This document shows positions 18,953 through 29,426 of a DNA stretch of 64,000 nucleotides, piece by piece. The stretch lies in NCBI RefSeq assembly GCF_900101915.1, contig NZ_FNAL01000003.1, forward strand, positions 1-64,000, written 5' to 3'. The translations under genes and the position numbers were made by a program. The notes below the pieces were generated by a model that was not told the DNA's origin, did no database searches, and saw only the letters and a program-made list of their open reading frames with translations. The DNA comes from Psychrobacter pacificensis (lineage in GTDB: Bacteria > Pseudomonadota > Gammaproteobacteria > Pseudomonadales > Moraxellaceae). The first letter of the stretch is position 1; each line of letters opens with the position of its first letter.

Positions 18953-20455
18953 ATGACAGATATCAACAATTTGACAGACATTATCGATTTAGAACAAGTG
19001 CAAACTGCCTATATTAATGGTCGCTACTTAGCGGTCGATGACACGCTCGCCACTTTTGAAGACATCAATCCAGCGACAGGTGAAGTGCTGGCAACCATTC
19101 AGCAAACCACCAATGAGCAGATTGATGATGCGGTCAAAGCGGCTCATAAAGGTCAAAAAATCTGGGCGGCGATGACCACCGTTGAGCGTGGTCGTATTCT
19201 CTCAAAAGCTGTTGAGATATTACGCTCGCGCAACGATGTGCTCGCATTACTTGAGACCAAAGACACGGGCAAAGCCTACTCTGAGACAAAGTATGTCGAT
19301 ATCGTCACGGGTGCTGATGTGGTTGAGTACTATGCAGGACTTGCGCCCATGATTGAAGGTCGTCAGATTCCACTGCGTGACACGAGCTTTGTCTATACTC
19401 GCCGCGAGCCGCTGGGTGTGGTCGCAGGTATTGGCGCATGGAACTATCCGATTCAGATTGCGATGTGGAAAGCCGCGCCTGCATTGGCTGCTGGTAATGC
19501 GATGATCTTTAAACCATCAGAAGTCACGCCGTTGACCGCCTTAAAACTGGCAGAAATCCTGACAGAAGCGGGACTACCAGATGGTGTGTTCAATGTCGTG
19601 CAAGGCAACTACGAAGTAGGCCAAGCACTGACCAATCATCCAGATATCGCCAAGGTATCATTCACTGGTGGTGTGCCGACGGGTAAAAAGGTCATGTCGA
19701 GCGCGGCAAGCTCATCGCTAAAAGATGTGACCTTAGAGCTTGGCGGTAAGTCACCATTGATCATATTTGATGATGCTGATATCGATACCGCGGCTGATAT
19801 CGCTATGATGGCGAATTTTTATAGTACCGGTCAGGTATGTACCAACGGCACGAGAGTATTTGTCCCAAAAGCGCTACAAGCCAAGTTTGAGCAAGCCATC
19901 TTAACGCGTGTTAATCGTATCAAACTGGGTGATCCAATGGACGAGAACATCAACATGGGTCCATTGGTCAGCTTCCCGCATATGGAGCGCGTACTTGGCT
20001 ATATCGAGCAAGGGAAAGAGAGTGGCGCGCGTCTGCTAACGGGCGGCGCACGCGTCACAACAGACGCATTGGCTAATGGTGCTTTTGTTGAGCCGACCGT
20101 ATTTACAGATTGTAGCGATGATATGACCATCGTCCGTGAGGAAATCTTTGGTCCAGTCATGTCAATATTGACTTATGAGAGCGAAGAAGAAGTCATCCGC
20201 CGCGCCAATGACACCGATTATGGCTTAGCAGCTGGAGTGGTGACGACTGATTTAAAGCGTGCGCATCGCGTCATTGCTCAGATCGAAGCGGGTATTTGCT
20301 GGTTGAACACGTGGGGTGAGTCAGCGGCACAGATGCCAGTGGGTGGCTACAAGCACTCAGGCGTTGGCCGTGAAAATGGTATCGAGGCGCTTGAGCATTA
20401 TACTCAGACCAAATCTATCCAAGTAGAGTTGGGTGCGTTTGAATCGGTCTTTTAA
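18953..20455 (+). CDS. betB: Betaine aldehyde dehydrogenase BetB
   Basis: 500 residues. It oxidises betaine aldehyde to glycine betaine with NAD(P)+. The catalytic Glu is in [12 protein letters not shown] and the catalytic Cys in [14 protein letters not shown]. The first conserved block is [21 protein letters not shown], and the C-terminal [23 protein letters not shown] is BetB-like. An AAGGAG ribosome site lies before the ATG. It is first of the betB-betA-betT run, which makes the osmoprotectant glycine betaine from imported choline. Confidence 0.94.
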   Translation: MTDINNLTDIIDLEQVQTAYINGRYLAVDDTLATFEDINPATGEVLATIQQTTNEQIDDAVKAAHKGQKIWAAMTTVERGRILSKAVEILRSRNDVLALLETKDTGKAYSETKYVDIVTGADVVEYYAGLAPMIEGRQIPLRDTSFVYTRREPLGVVAGIGAWNYPIQIAMWKAAPALAAGNAMIFKPSEVTPLTALKLAEILTEAGLPDGVFNVVQGNYEVGQALTNHPDIAKVSFTGGVPTGKKVMSSAASSSLKDVTLELGGKSPLIIFDDADIDTAADIAMMANFYSTGQVCTNGTRVFVPKALQAKFEQAILTRVNRIKLGDPMDENINMGPLVSFPHMERVLGYIEQGKESGARLLTGGARVTTDALANGAFVEPTVFTDCSDDMTIVREEIFGPVMSILTYESEEEVIRRANDTDYGLAAGVVTTDLKRAHRVIAQIEAGICWLNTWGESAAQMPVGGYKHSGVGRENGIEALEHYTQTKSIQVELGAFESVF

Positions 20456-20559
20456 CGAGTGGTATTGAGAAAGTGAGCGCAGTTTGGGCCTGATAACGCT
20501 GTGCATTTGACCTTGCTGCTACCAAGTGATTTATATTTTTCCATATTATGGAGCATGTT

Positions 20560-22260
20560 ATGACATCAACCACCCCTGAGTACGATTATATTATTGTTGG
20601 TGCAGGGTCAGCAGGTAATGTGCTGGCCACGCGTCTGACCGAAGACGCCGATATCAACGTGTTATTACTAGAGGCAGGTCGTCCAGATTATCGATTGGAT
20701 TTTCGTACCCAAATGCCAGCGGCGCTCGCAATGCCGCTGCAAGGAACGACCTATAACTGGGGCTACAAGACAGATCCTGAGCCATATATGAACAACCGTG
20801 TCATGGACTGTGGTCGCGGTAAAGGGCTGGGCGGTTCATCGCTTATCAACGGTATGTGCTATATACGTGGCAATGCGCTCGATTTTGACGACTGGGCAAA
20901 GATAAAAGGTTTGGAAGACTGGACGTATTTGGATTGCCTTCCGTATTTTAAAAAGTCAGAAAACCGCGATGTTGGCGAAAATGACTATCATGGCGTCGGT
21001 GGTCCTGTCGAGATGACCACCTCAAAACCAGGGGTGAATCCACTGTTTGAAGCGATGATTGAAGCGGGCGTGCAGGCAGGCTATCCGCGTACCGAAGATT
21101 TGAACGGCTATCAGCAAGAAGGTTTTGGTCCGATGGATCGTTTCGTGACGCCTAATGGTCGCCGCGCATCTACGGCTCGAGGCTATCTAGATCGCGCCAA
21201 GCCGCGTGACAATATCACGATTTTGACCGGTGCCTTGACCGATGTGATTTTATTCGATGGTAAGCGCGCGATCGGCGTTAAAGTTGAGCATCAAGGTCAA
21301 AGCAAAAAATTCTATGCCGCTCGTGAAGTGATCGTCTCATCAGGTGCTATCGCTTCGCCGCAATTATTGCAGCGCTCTGGTATTGGCCCTGGTCAGTGGC
21401 TAAAAGACGCTGGCGTGACAGAAATACTAGATTTACCGGGTGTGGGCAATAACTTACAGGATCATTTAGAGCTGTATATGCAGTACGAATGTAAGCTACC
21501 AGTGTCGATTGCGCCTGCCAATAAGTGGTGGAATAAACCTGCCATTGGTGCGGAGTGGTTGTTCAATGGTACAGGCCTTGGTGCTTCTAACCAGTTTGAA
21601 GGCGGGGGTTTTATCCGTACGGACGAGACATTCACTCACCCAAATATTCAGTATCATTTCTTACCGCTTGCCGTGCGTTATGATGGTCGTAGTGCCAGTG
21701 ATTCGCACAGTTTTCAAGCCCATGTCGGTTCATTGCGTTCGCCAAGTCGTGGTCGCGTCAAGCTGACCTCAAAAGACCCCAGTGCGCATCCAAGTATTTT
21801 ATTTAACTATATGTCACATGAGCAAGATTGGCAGGAGTTCCGCGCGGCGATGCGTATCACGCGTGAGATTATGCATCAACCTGCGCTGGACCCTTATCGC
21901 GGTGCTGCCATCTCACCCACCGAAGACTTGGTGACCGATCAGCAGCTAGATGACTATGTGCGCGAGCACGGTGAGACGGCTTACCATCCCTCATGTACCT
22001 GTGCGATGGGCGAAGATAATGATTCGGTCGTCAACGGTCAAGGGCTGGTACATGGTATTGATGGCTTGCGAGTCGTCGATGCCTCTATCATGCCAAATAT
22101 CATTAGTGGTAATCTCAATGCCACCACCATCATGCTGGCCGAAAAAATCGTTGATAAAATGAAAGGCGTACAATTGCCGCGCTCTACGGCAGATTATTAT
22201 GTGGCCAATGGAGCGCCGCTACGCGCTGAGCCAATGCGCGATTATCTCTCAACAGTGTAA
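20560..22260 (+). CDS. betA: Choline dehydrogenase BetA
   Basis: 566 residues from the ATG at 20560, which GGAG precedes by 8 bases. An ATG 4 codons earlier lacks such a site. It is a GMC oxidoreductase: FAD motif [21 protein letters not shown] signature 1 [15 protein letters not shown], and catalytic His in [10 protein letters not shown]. It oxidises choline to betaine aldehyde at the membrane, passing electrons to the respiratory chain. It follows betB by 104 bases. Confidence 0.95.
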   Translation: MTSTTPEYDYIIVGAGSAGNVLATRLTEDADINVLLLEAGRPDYRLDFRTQMPAALAMPLQGTTYNWGYKTDPEPYMNNRVMDCGRGKGLGGSSLINGMCYIRGNALDFDDWAKIKGLEDWTYLDCLPYFKKSENRDVGENDYHGVGGPVEMTTSKPGVNPLFEAMIEAGVQAGYPRTEDLNGYQQEGFGPMDRFVTPNGRRASTARGYLDRAKPRDNITILTGALTDVILFDGKRAIGVKVEHQGQSKKFYAAREVIVSSGAIASPQLLQRSGIGPGQWLKDAGVTEILDLPGVGNNLQDHLELYMQYECKLPVSIAPANKWWNKPAIGAEWLFNGTGLGASNQFEGGGFIRTDETFTHPNIQYHFLPLAVRYDGRSASDSHSFQAHVGSLRSPSRGRVKLTSKDPSAHPSILFNYMSHEQDWQEFRAAMRITREIMHQPALDPYRGAAISPTEDLVTDQQLDDYVREHGETAYHPSCTCAMGEDNDSVVNGQGLVHGIDGLRVVDASIMPNIISGNLNATTIMLAEKIVDKMKGVQLPRSTADYYVANGAPLRAEPMRDYLSTV

Positions 22261-22323
22261 ATAATAAGTCAGCATAAAATATGCTGCTAAATAAAGAACG
22301 ATATCAGATAACTCCAAAATAAT

Positions 22324-22349
22324 GGCCTTTCAACGTAAAGGCCTTTTTT
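22324..22349 (+). terminator. Rho-independent terminator after betA
   Basis: GGCCTTT pairs with AAAGGCC around a 6-base loop and is followed by TTTTTT. It lies 64 bases after the betA stop, so betT probably has its own promoter. Confidence 0.88.
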
Positions 22350-22537
22350 ATCAGCGTCAATATATGAGCGCAATGTATGTCATATATGGGTGCTATTTAT
22401 CATTTTATTCGGTTTTATTCATTGGTACTGCTTTGTGCGTCATGCGGTTAAGTATACGTTATGTGGTCAAAAGTCATAATACTATGCCGGACAAAGCAAT
22501 ATCGGACACTGTTTAATTTACTTATTTGAGGTCTTTT

Positions 22538-24583
22538 ATGTACAGTTCGCCATCAAAAGAGGTGACGAAACCGTTGAGCCTAAACAAAACTGTGTTTTTA
22601 GGTTCGGCTATTATTTCTATTTTATTGATCATCTGGACCATTGCTTTTCCAGATTATAGTGAGACCTTACTGAGTTCAAGTATGGCGTGGGTATCAGATA
22701 AGTTTGGCTGGTACTATATGTTGGTGGTTGCTGCTTATAGTATTTTTGCTTTGTTTGTCGGTTTTTCTAAATATGGCGATATTAAGCTGGGTCAAGACCA
22801 CGAAAAAGCGCAGTTTCCGTTTTTAGCGTGGGCAGCCATGCTGTTTTCAGCGGGTATCGGTATTGATCTGCTATTTTTTGGGGCATCAGAGCCATTGATG
22901 CATTATTTAACGCCGCATACGGGCCTAGAGCCTGCGAGCGCCGAGGCCATGCGTCAAGCGCTTGCTCAGACTTTTTTGCATTGGGGTCTGCATGGCTGGG
23001 GTATTTATGCGCTGATTGGTATGGCACTGGCTTACTTTGCTTACCGCAAAAACATGCCACTTGCGCTACGCTCACCGCTTACGCCAATATTTGGTGAACG
23101 CTTGATCAAAGGCTGGCTAGGTGATGGGATTGATACTTTCGGTGTTGTCTGTACGTTGATGGGTATTGCGACGAGCCTAGGTATTGGGGTGCTACAAGCC
23201 AATGCTGGCTTGACCCATGTCTTTGGTATTGAATCTAGTAAGATGGTTCAGGCGCTGATCATTGTCGGTGTGGTCGTCGCTGCCGCTGTCTCTGCGATGA
23301 CAGGTGTTGAAAAAGGCGTACGTCGTCTGTCTGAATTCAATATGTTGTCGTCAATATTGCTATTGCTTGCCATCCTCGTGATGGGTAATACCGTATATTT
23401 ATTAAACACCTTTACGCAAAATATTGGTCAATATTTCCAAACCATTATCTATAAAACCTTTGATGTTTATGCCTATGACGGTACTGCCGGTGCCGACTGG
23501 AAATCAGGTTGGACGATATTTTTCTGGGCATGGTGGGTTGCTTGGGCACCGTTTGTTGGTCTGTTTATCGCGCGTATCAGCCGTGGTCGTACGCTACGTG
23601 AATTTGTCTTTGGCGTAATGTTCATTCCATTGGGCTTTATTTTTGCATGGTTCTCTATCTTTGGTAACACTGCGATAGATCTGGTCGCCAATGGCGCAAC
23701 GGCGCTTGGTGAAACTGCCGTCAATGATGCCGCGATGGGCATGTTTGCGCTATTTGAATATTTCCCTTATAGCGAAGTGCTGTCATTTGCAGGTGTAATC
23801 ATCGGTCTGGTGTTCTTTGTCACCTCTGCGGACTCAGGCGCGTTGGTACTTGCCAACCTAAGCTCAAAAGGCATGACTAATGACACGGATGCACCGGTTT
23901 GGTTGCGTTTGTTTTGGGCGGCGGCAACAGGTCTTATCACACTAGGATTATTGTTTGCGGGCGGTTTTGCCTCATTACAATCGGTCTCTGTGATTGCAGG
24001 TTTGCCGTTCTCTTTGATTCTAGTGCTCTACATGATGTCCATGTGGAAGTCACTAAAAGAAGAGGGCAATAAGCGCAAAGCCAGCACGATTGGTACTGCC
24101 AATGTGCTCGACAGCGGTAAGAGCTGGAGAGCACGTTTGCAGCGTATTGTGAGCTTCCCAGGACATGCGCAGGTCGAAAAGTTCTTAAAAACAGTGGTGA
24201 TGCCAGCGATGACTGAGGTCGAAAAAGAGTTCAAAGCAGGCGGTCTCAAAACCTCTTTAGATGCGCATAATCTTGCCAGTATCGGTGAAGATATCGATGC
24301 AGGCATGGGCCAAGACAGTGCTCAGGTCGACGGTCTAAAACTGCGCGTCGGTCATGGTGATGAAGATGACTTTGTTTATGAAGTTAACTTGATCAAAGCT
24401 GAACGTCCTAACTTTACATTGAATACATCAAACAAGCAGGCGGAGCATTATTATCGTGCTGAGGTGTTCTTAAGTGAAGGCTCGCAAGAGTATGACTTGG
24501 TCGGTTATACCAAAGAGCAGGTATTGGTCGATATCCTAAATCAGTACGAGCGTCATTTGCAGTATCTGCATCTAGAGCGTTAA
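22538..24583 (+). CDS. betT: Choline transporter BetT (BCCT family)
   Basis: 681 residues with 12 predicted membrane helices followed by a cytoplasmic C-terminal domain of about 150 residues. The start at 22538 has GAGG upstream. BCCT hallmark motifs are GIGIDLLFFGASEPLMHY and WTIFFWAWWVAWAPFVGLFIARISRGRT, the tryptophan-rich choline-binding segment. The C-terminal tail is the kind that senses osmotic strength in BetT proteins. It imports choline for BetA and BetB, whose genes precede it. Confidence 0.94.
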   Translation: MYSSPSKEVTKPLSLNKTVFLGSAIISILLIIWTIAFPDYSETLLSSSMAWVSDKFGWYYMLVVAAYSIFALFVGFSKYGDIKLGQDHEKAQFPFLAWAAMLFSAGIGIDLLFFGASEPLMHYLTPHTGLEPASAEAMRQALAQTFLHWGLHGWGIYALIGMALAYFAYRKNMPLALRSPLTPIFGERLIKGWLGDGIDTFGVVCTLMGIATSLGIGVLQANAGLTHVFGIESSKMVQALIIVGVVVAAAVSAMTGVEKGVRRLSEFNMLSSILLLLAILVMGNTVYLLNTFTQNIGQYFQTIIYKTFDVYAYDGTAGADWKSGWTIFFWAWWVAWAPFVGLFIARISRGRTLREFVFGVMFIPLGFIFAWFSIFGNTAIDLVANGATALGETAVNDAAMGMFALFEYFPYSEVLSFAGVIIGLVFFVTSADSGALVLANLSSKGMTNDTDAPVWLRLFWAAATGLITLGLLFAGGFASLQSVSVIAGLPFSLILVLYMMSMWKSLKEEGNKRKASTIGTANVLDSGKSWRARLQRIVSFPGHAQVEKFLKTVVMPAMTEVEKEFKAGGLKTSLDAHNLASIGEDIDAGMGQDSAQVDGLKLRVGHGDEDDFVYEVNLIKAERPNFTLNTSNKQAEHYYRAEVFLSEGSQEYDLVGYTKEQVLVDILNQYERHLQYLHLER

Positions 24584-24676
24584 TGGCCTAGACTATCGCG
24601 CTATATCGCGCTATCAATCTATATGTACGATAGCCGATAAGTGACCGTCTTTATAAGAAAGTGCTATAAGCAATGA

Positions 24677-24711
24677 CCCCGTAAGTTGACTACCGCTTAT
24701 GGGGTTTTTTT
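24677..24711 (+). terminator. Rho-independent terminator after betT
   Basis: CCCCGTAAG pairs imperfectly with CTTATGGGG and is followed by TTTTTTT. Confidence 0.82.
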
Positions 24712-24826
24712 GTGGCAAATAAGGTAAATGGGAAGTAAAACAAGCTTGAGATAACATATAGCCAATATAAGGTAAAATCCATCAAACAAGCGGACCGCTT
24801 TTAACACATAGACAAAGGATATCGTT

Positions 24827-25315
24827 GTGAGCAGATTAAAATACATAGCGCATTACTCAGAGCAGATTCAAACGCAAGCGGCGCAAATGATAAGCGACGG
24901 TCGGATGGGTGAGTACTTGGATAAAAAATATCCCACCCAGCACCAAGTGCAAAGTGATAAGGCGCTTTATCACTATGTCAATGAGATAAAAAACCAATAC
25001 ATGCGCAAGATTGGCCCGCTATCAAGCGTCAGCTATAGCAGTAAGTTAAAGGTACTAAAGCATGCGCTAGGTATCCATACTACCCAGTCTCGCGTGCAAG
25101 GCAGCAAGCTTAAATCTCATAACAGTATCACGGTTGCCAGTCTATTCAAAGACGCACCACCAGAGTTTTTACGGATGATTGTGGTACATGAGCTGGCGCA
25201 TTTTAAAGAACATGATCATAACAAGGCGTTTTATCAACTGTGTTGTCATATGGAACCTGATTATCATCAGCTCGAATTAGATATGCGTTTATGGTTGCAC
25301 TGGCAAGAGCAATGA
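24827..25315 (+). CDS. YgjP-like metallopeptidase-fold hydrolase
   Basis: 162 residues from a GTG start. The zinc motif HELAHFKEHDHNKAFY (HExxH plus a downstream His) near residue 124 is typical of the YgjP/DUF45/WLM group. The preceding DAPPEFLRMIVV strand is the usual lead-in. E. coli YgjP has been assigned a UTP pyrophosphatase-like activity, but the fold resembles zinc peptidases, and substrate here is unknown. It stands alone between the bet genes and a MITE fragment. Confidence 0.8.
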   Translation: MSRLKYIAHYSEQIQTQAAQMISDGRMGEYLDKKYPTQHQVQSDKALYHYVNEIKNQYMRKIGPLSSVSYSSKLKVLKHALGIHTTQSRVQGSKLKSHNSITVASLFKDAPPEFLRMIVVHELAHFKEHDHNKAFYQLCCHMEPDYHQLELDMRLWLHWQEQ

Positions 25316-25487
25316 TTGGACAGCAATATAAAGTCAAAACATCTCTTTGCCACCGTCTGAAAACGCTCAACGTTATCGCTAACCGTGCTAAGCTTGCCTG
25401 TACTAAAAATTTAACTGCCAAATCATAAATTGAGACACAATTTTTTTGTTATCTCACGAAAAATAGAGAAAAAAATGATCAATACTA

Positions 25488-25578
25488 GGGCGTGTTGAAC
25501 ATTCGACCATGGCACTGACAGCGACTATTTTTTAGGCGATTCCATGTTAAAAATAATAAGTTTAGTCATTTTAAGCGC
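25488..25578 (+). mobile_element. MITE family B, truncated copy
   Basis: It matches the first 91 bases of the two complete family-B elements at 55699 and 57822 with only two or three differences. It begins with the terminal repeat GGGCGTGTTGAACATTCG after a TA. The match stops abruptly at 25578, so the right end is deleted. Confidence 0.9.
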
Positions 25579-25677
25579 CAACATCTACAAAATGCCAAAG
25601 TTGCAGCCAACAAAATCGAAGACAAAGAATTTAAGGTTGAGATAGATGAGCTGCTTGCGAAACTGGTGACTGAATGA
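25579..25677 (+). pseudogene. Unidentified gene, C-terminal remnant
   Basis: The frame ending at TGA 25675-25677 reads QHLQNAKVAANKIEDKEF and KVEIDELLAKLVTE. It is a charged helical tail with the base composition of real coding DNA, but there is no start codon or ribosome site. It begins exactly where the MITE fragment breaks off, so the same deletion probably removed the MITE right end and the front of this gene. I do not recognise the parent protein. Confidence 0.45.
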
Positions 25678-25702
25678 TCGACCTTGTCCAATAGGATAAT
25701 GG

Positions 25703-26641
25703 ATGAATGACTTACTCAATAAAAATACTCACAAAAACACGTGGCTAGTGCCTGTTGCTTGCCTATTAGCAGGGGGTGCGCTTACTGGTATCTCGACCAA
25801 CTTGGCAAAATATGCTGTCAATATCGGTCTAACACCACTCGCGTTTTTGTTTTGGTCGATCACTGGCGCGGCCATTATTTTACTAATCGTTGCTCTTATC
25901 AAACAAGAGATACCGCCTATTAGTGCCCGTAGTATCGAGTATTATTTTGTCGCCGCCTTTGTTAGCGTGGCGGCTGCCAATTTACTGCTCTTTTCGGCCA
26001 TTCCTCATGTTGGGGCAGGGTTTGTTGCCCTCATTATTTGCTTACCCCCACTGCTAACGTATCTTGGCGCACTGCTGCTACGTATGGAGCGTTTTTATCT
26101 CATTCGTGCGCTTGGCGTAGTGGCGGCGCTTCTTGGCGCAGGGGTGTTGGCTATTCATAAGCTTTCTGCGCCAGAATCTAGTGTCTTCTGGATTTTAATC
26201 GCGCTGTGCGGGCCAGTGCTACTCGCCATTGGTAATATCTATCGGACATTACGCTGGCCTGACAATGCTTCATCTAGTGCGCTTGCACCCGGCATGCTAG
26301 TTGCGGCGTCGCTGTTGTTAGGTTTGTTTAGTGCGTTCTCTGATTTTTCTGTCGCGATATCTTTGGATGCTTGGCTGCTGCTAGGATTGATAGTCGTACA
26401 AGCGTGGGTGTTTGCTGGTCAGTTTTTCTTATTATTTCTTTTGCAAAAAACAGGGGGGCCTGTATTGCTCAGTTTACTAGGGGCGGTTGGGGCTGTCGTT
26501 GGTGTACCGATTGCGATATTTTTGCAGGGAGAGCGTCCACCTGAGGGGTTGTTTTTGGGGGCATCTTTGATAACTATCGGCGTGGGGCTGGTGACATGGG
26601 GCGGCGTAAAAATGGCGATAATAATAACAAAAGAAGAATGA
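25703..26641 (+). CDS. EamA/DMT-family transporter
   Basis: 312 residues with ten predicted membrane helices in two repeats. These include TGISTNLAKYAVNIGLTPLAFLFWS near the start and VLLSLLGAVGAVVGVPIAIFLQGERPPEGLFLGASLITIGVGLV at the end, the standard EamA pattern. Such proteins export metabolites or amino acids across the inner membrane. The substrate cannot be told. It is a single gene with no obvious partner. Confidence 0.85.
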   Translation: MNDLLNKNTHKNTWLVPVACLLAGGALTGISTNLAKYAVNIGLTPLAFLFWSITGAAIILLIVALIKQEIPPISARSIEYYFVAAFVSVAAANLLLFSAIPHVGAGFVALIICLPPLLTYLGALLLRMERFYLIRALGVVAALLGAGVLAIHKLSAPESSVFWILIALCGPVLLAIGNIYRTLRWPDNASSSALAPGMLVAASLLLGLFSAFSDFSVAISLDAWLLLGLIVVQAWVFAGQFFLLFLLQKTGGPVLLSLLGAVGAVVGVPIAIFLQGERPPEGLFLGASLITIGVGLVTWGGVKMAIIITKEE

Positions 26642-26814
26642 GAGACAGCTTAGCAAGTGGGAAAAAGAGTCAGTACGTCAGTCAGTATTGTATGATCTTG
26701 CAAGTATTTGATATCTCATCTGAATGACTCTTAGGATCTATATTGATTCAATAACTAGTTACGATTCTCTCAAATCAGTTTTTGTGAATAGGGCAAAAAA
26801 GGAGTATAAGTATC

Positions 26815-26877
26815 GTGGTTATTGTTGTCATGGGTTCAAGCTATGAATGCAGCCGCACGTTATCGATTATTGAATAA
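26815..26877 (+). CDS. Possible 20-codon upstream reading frame overlapping ktrB
   Basis: A GTG at 26815 stands 10 bases after the only good ribosome site here (AAAAAAGGAG). It opens a 20-codon frame MVIVVMGSSYECSRTLSIIE that ends at TAA 26875-26877, inside the start of ktrB and in a different frame. It could be a leader peptide that tunes ktrB translation, or the result of a misplaced ribosome site. No similarity is known to me. Confidence 0.25.
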   Translation: MVIVVMGSSYECSRTLSIIE

Positions 26878-28603
26878 TGTTACGATTCTGATTAGTGTCA
26901 TCGCGGTAGCTATTGCCTTATTGGATAGTGGCTTTACGTTGCCCATTTGGCTCCAACAAGTGTTTCATATTTTTTACTTGGTCGTTATTTTGCTCAGCTT
27001 TGTGGTGACGGTTGGCCGTTATCTCTACACAAAAAAACCGCGAACGCTCAATAAAGTTGCTATTTTTGATGCTTTTACCAGTATCGCGATTGTCATTTTA
27101 CTTACCGCGCATTTCACTGATTTGGTGCGTTCTGGCTTGGACGCCGCCGTTGATGGTTTTGTCGCGATAAAAATCGCCGTGTTTGTCACCTTTATCCGTG
27201 AACTCTCTGATCATAATTTCAATCTCAATCGCACCTTTTTGCATCCTGCACAGTTTTTTATTTTAAGTTTCTTAGCCGTTGTGCTGGTTGGTGCTTTGCT
27301 CCTAATGATGCCCAATGCGACAACGCAGCCTTTATCCTTTATTGATGCGCTCTTTACCGCGACCAGTGCGGTTTGTGTGACAGGGCTTATTGTGGTGGAT
27401 ACGGCAACCTATTTTACGACGTTTGGCCAAGTCATTATTATGGGACTGATACAGATTGGTGGCTTGGGTATTTTGACGTTTGTGACTTACTTTAGTTACT
27501 TCTTTAAGGGCGGCGTCAGCTACGAGACGCAAGCGAGTATTAGCGAGATGTCTTATATGCGCGGCATGGGCAATGTGGTGTCGACACTTAAGTCTATTTT
27601 ATACGTGACATTCGCCGTTGAGGCGGTGGCGGCGGCACTCATTTATATCAGCATTTATGATATGCCTGATATGAACTGGTCTGAGCAATTGTTTTTTTCG
27701 GTCTTTCATGCGATATCCGCTTTTTGTAATGCTGGGTTTTCGACCTTTAGTGCTGGCATGTATGACGATTCGCTACGTTTTAATTATCCATTGCAGCTTA
27801 TCATTGCGATGACCTTTATCTTTGGCGGTATGGGCTTCACCATTGTGGTCAATGTGCTGCGGTATTTGCGTCATCGCGCTGAGCGACTGATATATCGCAA
27901 TGACCGGCACCATATTTATCAGCCTTGGTTGCTGAATATCAACAGCCGTATTACCTTGATTACGACTGGGGCGTTATTGTTGACTGGTCTGGTTGGGGTG
28001 ATGGTATTTGAATACAACAATGTACTCGCTGACCATACCAGCTTTTTCGGTAAGCTTATCACAGGGTTTTTTACGGCTGCCACGCCGCGAACCGCAGGAT
28101 TCAATGTCATTGATATGGGTGAACTGACTTTTCCAACGGTCATGCTAACGATATTTTTGATGTGGATTGGGGCGTCGCCCAACTCAACGGGTGGAGGTAT
28201 CAAGACCAGTACCTTTGCGATTGCGCTATTAAATACACTGAGCTTAGCACGCGGACAAACAAAGATAGAAGTCTTCAAGCGTCAGATTGCGGATATTTCA
28301 GTCCGCCGCGCGTTCTCTATTATATGGTTGTCATTATTGGTCATCGGTACGGGTGTGACGCTGATTAGTTATGATCAGCCAGAGCTTGATTTGATCAAAG
28401 TGGTATTTGAATGTTTCTCAGCTTATAGCACGGTTGGGCTAAGTTTAAACCTGACAGCAGACTTATCGGATTTTAGTAAAGTGGTGGTGTCGGTCATCAT
28501 GTTTGTTGGACGGGTCAGTATGCTGACGATATTTATTGCGCTACTCAAAAACATGCGCCAACGCAATTATCGCTATCCGACTGAGGAAATCACGATTAAC
28601 TAA
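26843..28603 (+). CDS. ktrB: Potassium uptake channel subunit KtrB (TrkH family)
   Basis: 586 residues from ATG 26843 (593 from TTG 26822). It is an inner-membrane potassium translocator. The four pore loops of the TrkH/KtrB fold are visible: TATSAVCVTGLIVVDT, AISAFCNAGFSTFS, FTAATPRTAGFNVIDMGE and FSAYSTVGLSLNLT. GGGIKTSTFAIAL follows loop three. It has a longer N-terminal helical part (about 150 residues) than classical KtrB. The ktrA gene follows 78 bases later, so the two form the KtrAB complex. Confidence 0.92.
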   Translation: MNAAARYRLLNNVTILISVIAVAIALLDSGFTLPIWLQQVFHIFYLVVILLSFVVTVGRYLYTKKPRTLNKVAIFDAFTSIAIVILLTAHFTDLVRSGLDAAVDGFVAIKIAVFVTFIRELSDHNFNLNRTFLHPAQFFILSFLAVVLVGALLLMMPNATTQPLSFIDALFTATSAVCVTGLIVVDTATYFTTFGQVIIMGLIQIGGLGILTFVTYFSYFFKGGVSYETQASISEMSYMRGMGNVVSTLKSILYVTFAVEAVAAALIYISIYDMPDMNWSEQLFFSVFHAISAFCNAGFSTFSAGMYDDSLRFNYPLQLIIAMTFIFGGMGFTIVVNVLRYLRHRAERLIYRNDRHHIYQPWLLNINSRITLITTGALLLTGLVGVMVFEYNNVLADHTSFFGKLITGFFTAATPRTAGFNVIDMGELTFPTVMLTIFLMWIGASPNSTGGGIKTSTFAIALLNTLSLARGQTKIEVFKRQIADISVRRAFSIIWLSLLVIGTGVTLISYDQPELDLIKVVFECFSAYSTVGLSLNLTADLSDFSKVVVSVIMFVGRVSMLTIFIALLKNMRQRNYRYPTEEITIN

Positions 28604-28681
28604 CTTATGATAAATAGACGGTTTTATGTGCAAAAACAGGGAAACTTAGAGTAAAAGATACTAAAAAAGGTCATAAAATTT

Positions 28682-29383
28682 ATGAAATATATCATCGTAG
28701 GGTTGGGGAATTTTGGGGCGTCACTGGGAGCAGCATTGACCCGCCAAGGTCACGAAGTGATTGCCATTGACAGCAGCATGCAACGAGTAGAAGCCTATAA
28801 GGAGGTCATCTCTCATACGCTCTGTATGGATGCCACGGATGAGTATACCGTGAGCGGATTACCGATTGTCGATACCGACACCGTCATTGTCGCTATTGGA
28901 GAGGATCAAGGCGCCAACGTGATGGCAACGGCGTTATTCAAGACGCTAAAAGCAAAACGTTTGATCAGCCGTAGCATCAATCCGCTGCATAAAAAAGTCT
29001 TACAAGCCATTGGTGTCGATGACATTATTTACCCTGAAAAAGAAGCAGCCAATCGCTGGGCCAAACGACTGTCACTAAGTCATTTTGTTGATTCGTTTGA
29101 GTTAAGCGATAACTTTAGTATGGTTGAGATTAAAATTCCAAATGTGTTGATCGGCAAGACGGTTGAGGAGTTGCGGTTGGAGCAAAAATTCAATATCCGA
29201 TTGCTTAGTACCTTGCGCTATGAGTATTATGAAGACAGCTTTGGTCGTACCCAGACCAAACCTAGCGTGCAAGGTCTGGCCACGCCTGATCAAATATTGC
29301 AAGACCGTGATGTATTGGTCATTTATGGCGCAAACAAATACATCAACCAGTTCTTACGTAGCGTGGGTGTGAAAATCAAATAA
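28682..29383 (+). CDS. ktrA: Potassium uptake regulatory subunit KtrA (RCK)
   Basis: 233 residues. The RCK_N Rossmann motif MKYIIVGLGNFGASLGAALTRQGHEVIAID has the GxGxxG nucleotide-binding turn and the terminal Asp. The RCK_C part starts near residue 140 (SMVEIKIPNVLIGKTVEELRLEQKFNIRLLSTLR). It binds ATP/ADP and gates KtrB, encoded directly upstream. A membrane-protein-free, full-length single RCK subunit is as expected. Confidence 0.93.
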   Translation: MKYIIVGLGNFGASLGAALTRQGHEVIAIDSSMQRVEAYKEVISHTLCMDATDEYTVSGLPIVDTDTVIVAIGEDQGANVMATALFKTLKAKRLISRSINPLHKKVLQAIGVDDIIYPEKEAANRWAKRLSLSHFVDSFELSDNFSMVEIKIPNVLIGKTVEELRLEQKFNIRLLSTLRYEYYEDSFGRTQTKPSVQGLATPDQILQDRDVLVIYGANKYINQFLRSVGVKIK

Positions 29384-29426
29384 CGGCTTGCAATCGCAGT
29401 GACATGAAAAGGGACAGGGGAAGTTT

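Larger units (their letters stand above)
25316..25702. other. Intergenic region with MITE fragment and coding remnant
   Basis: 387 bases. They hold a truncated MITE (25488-25578) followed at once by the last 31 codons of an unidentified gene (25579-25677). The first 170 bases hold nothing I can name. Confidence 0.6.

Noticed and set aside
22322-22516. 64-codon open frame between betA and betT
   Set aside because: It runs through the betA terminator hairpin and has no recognisable sequence or ribosome site.
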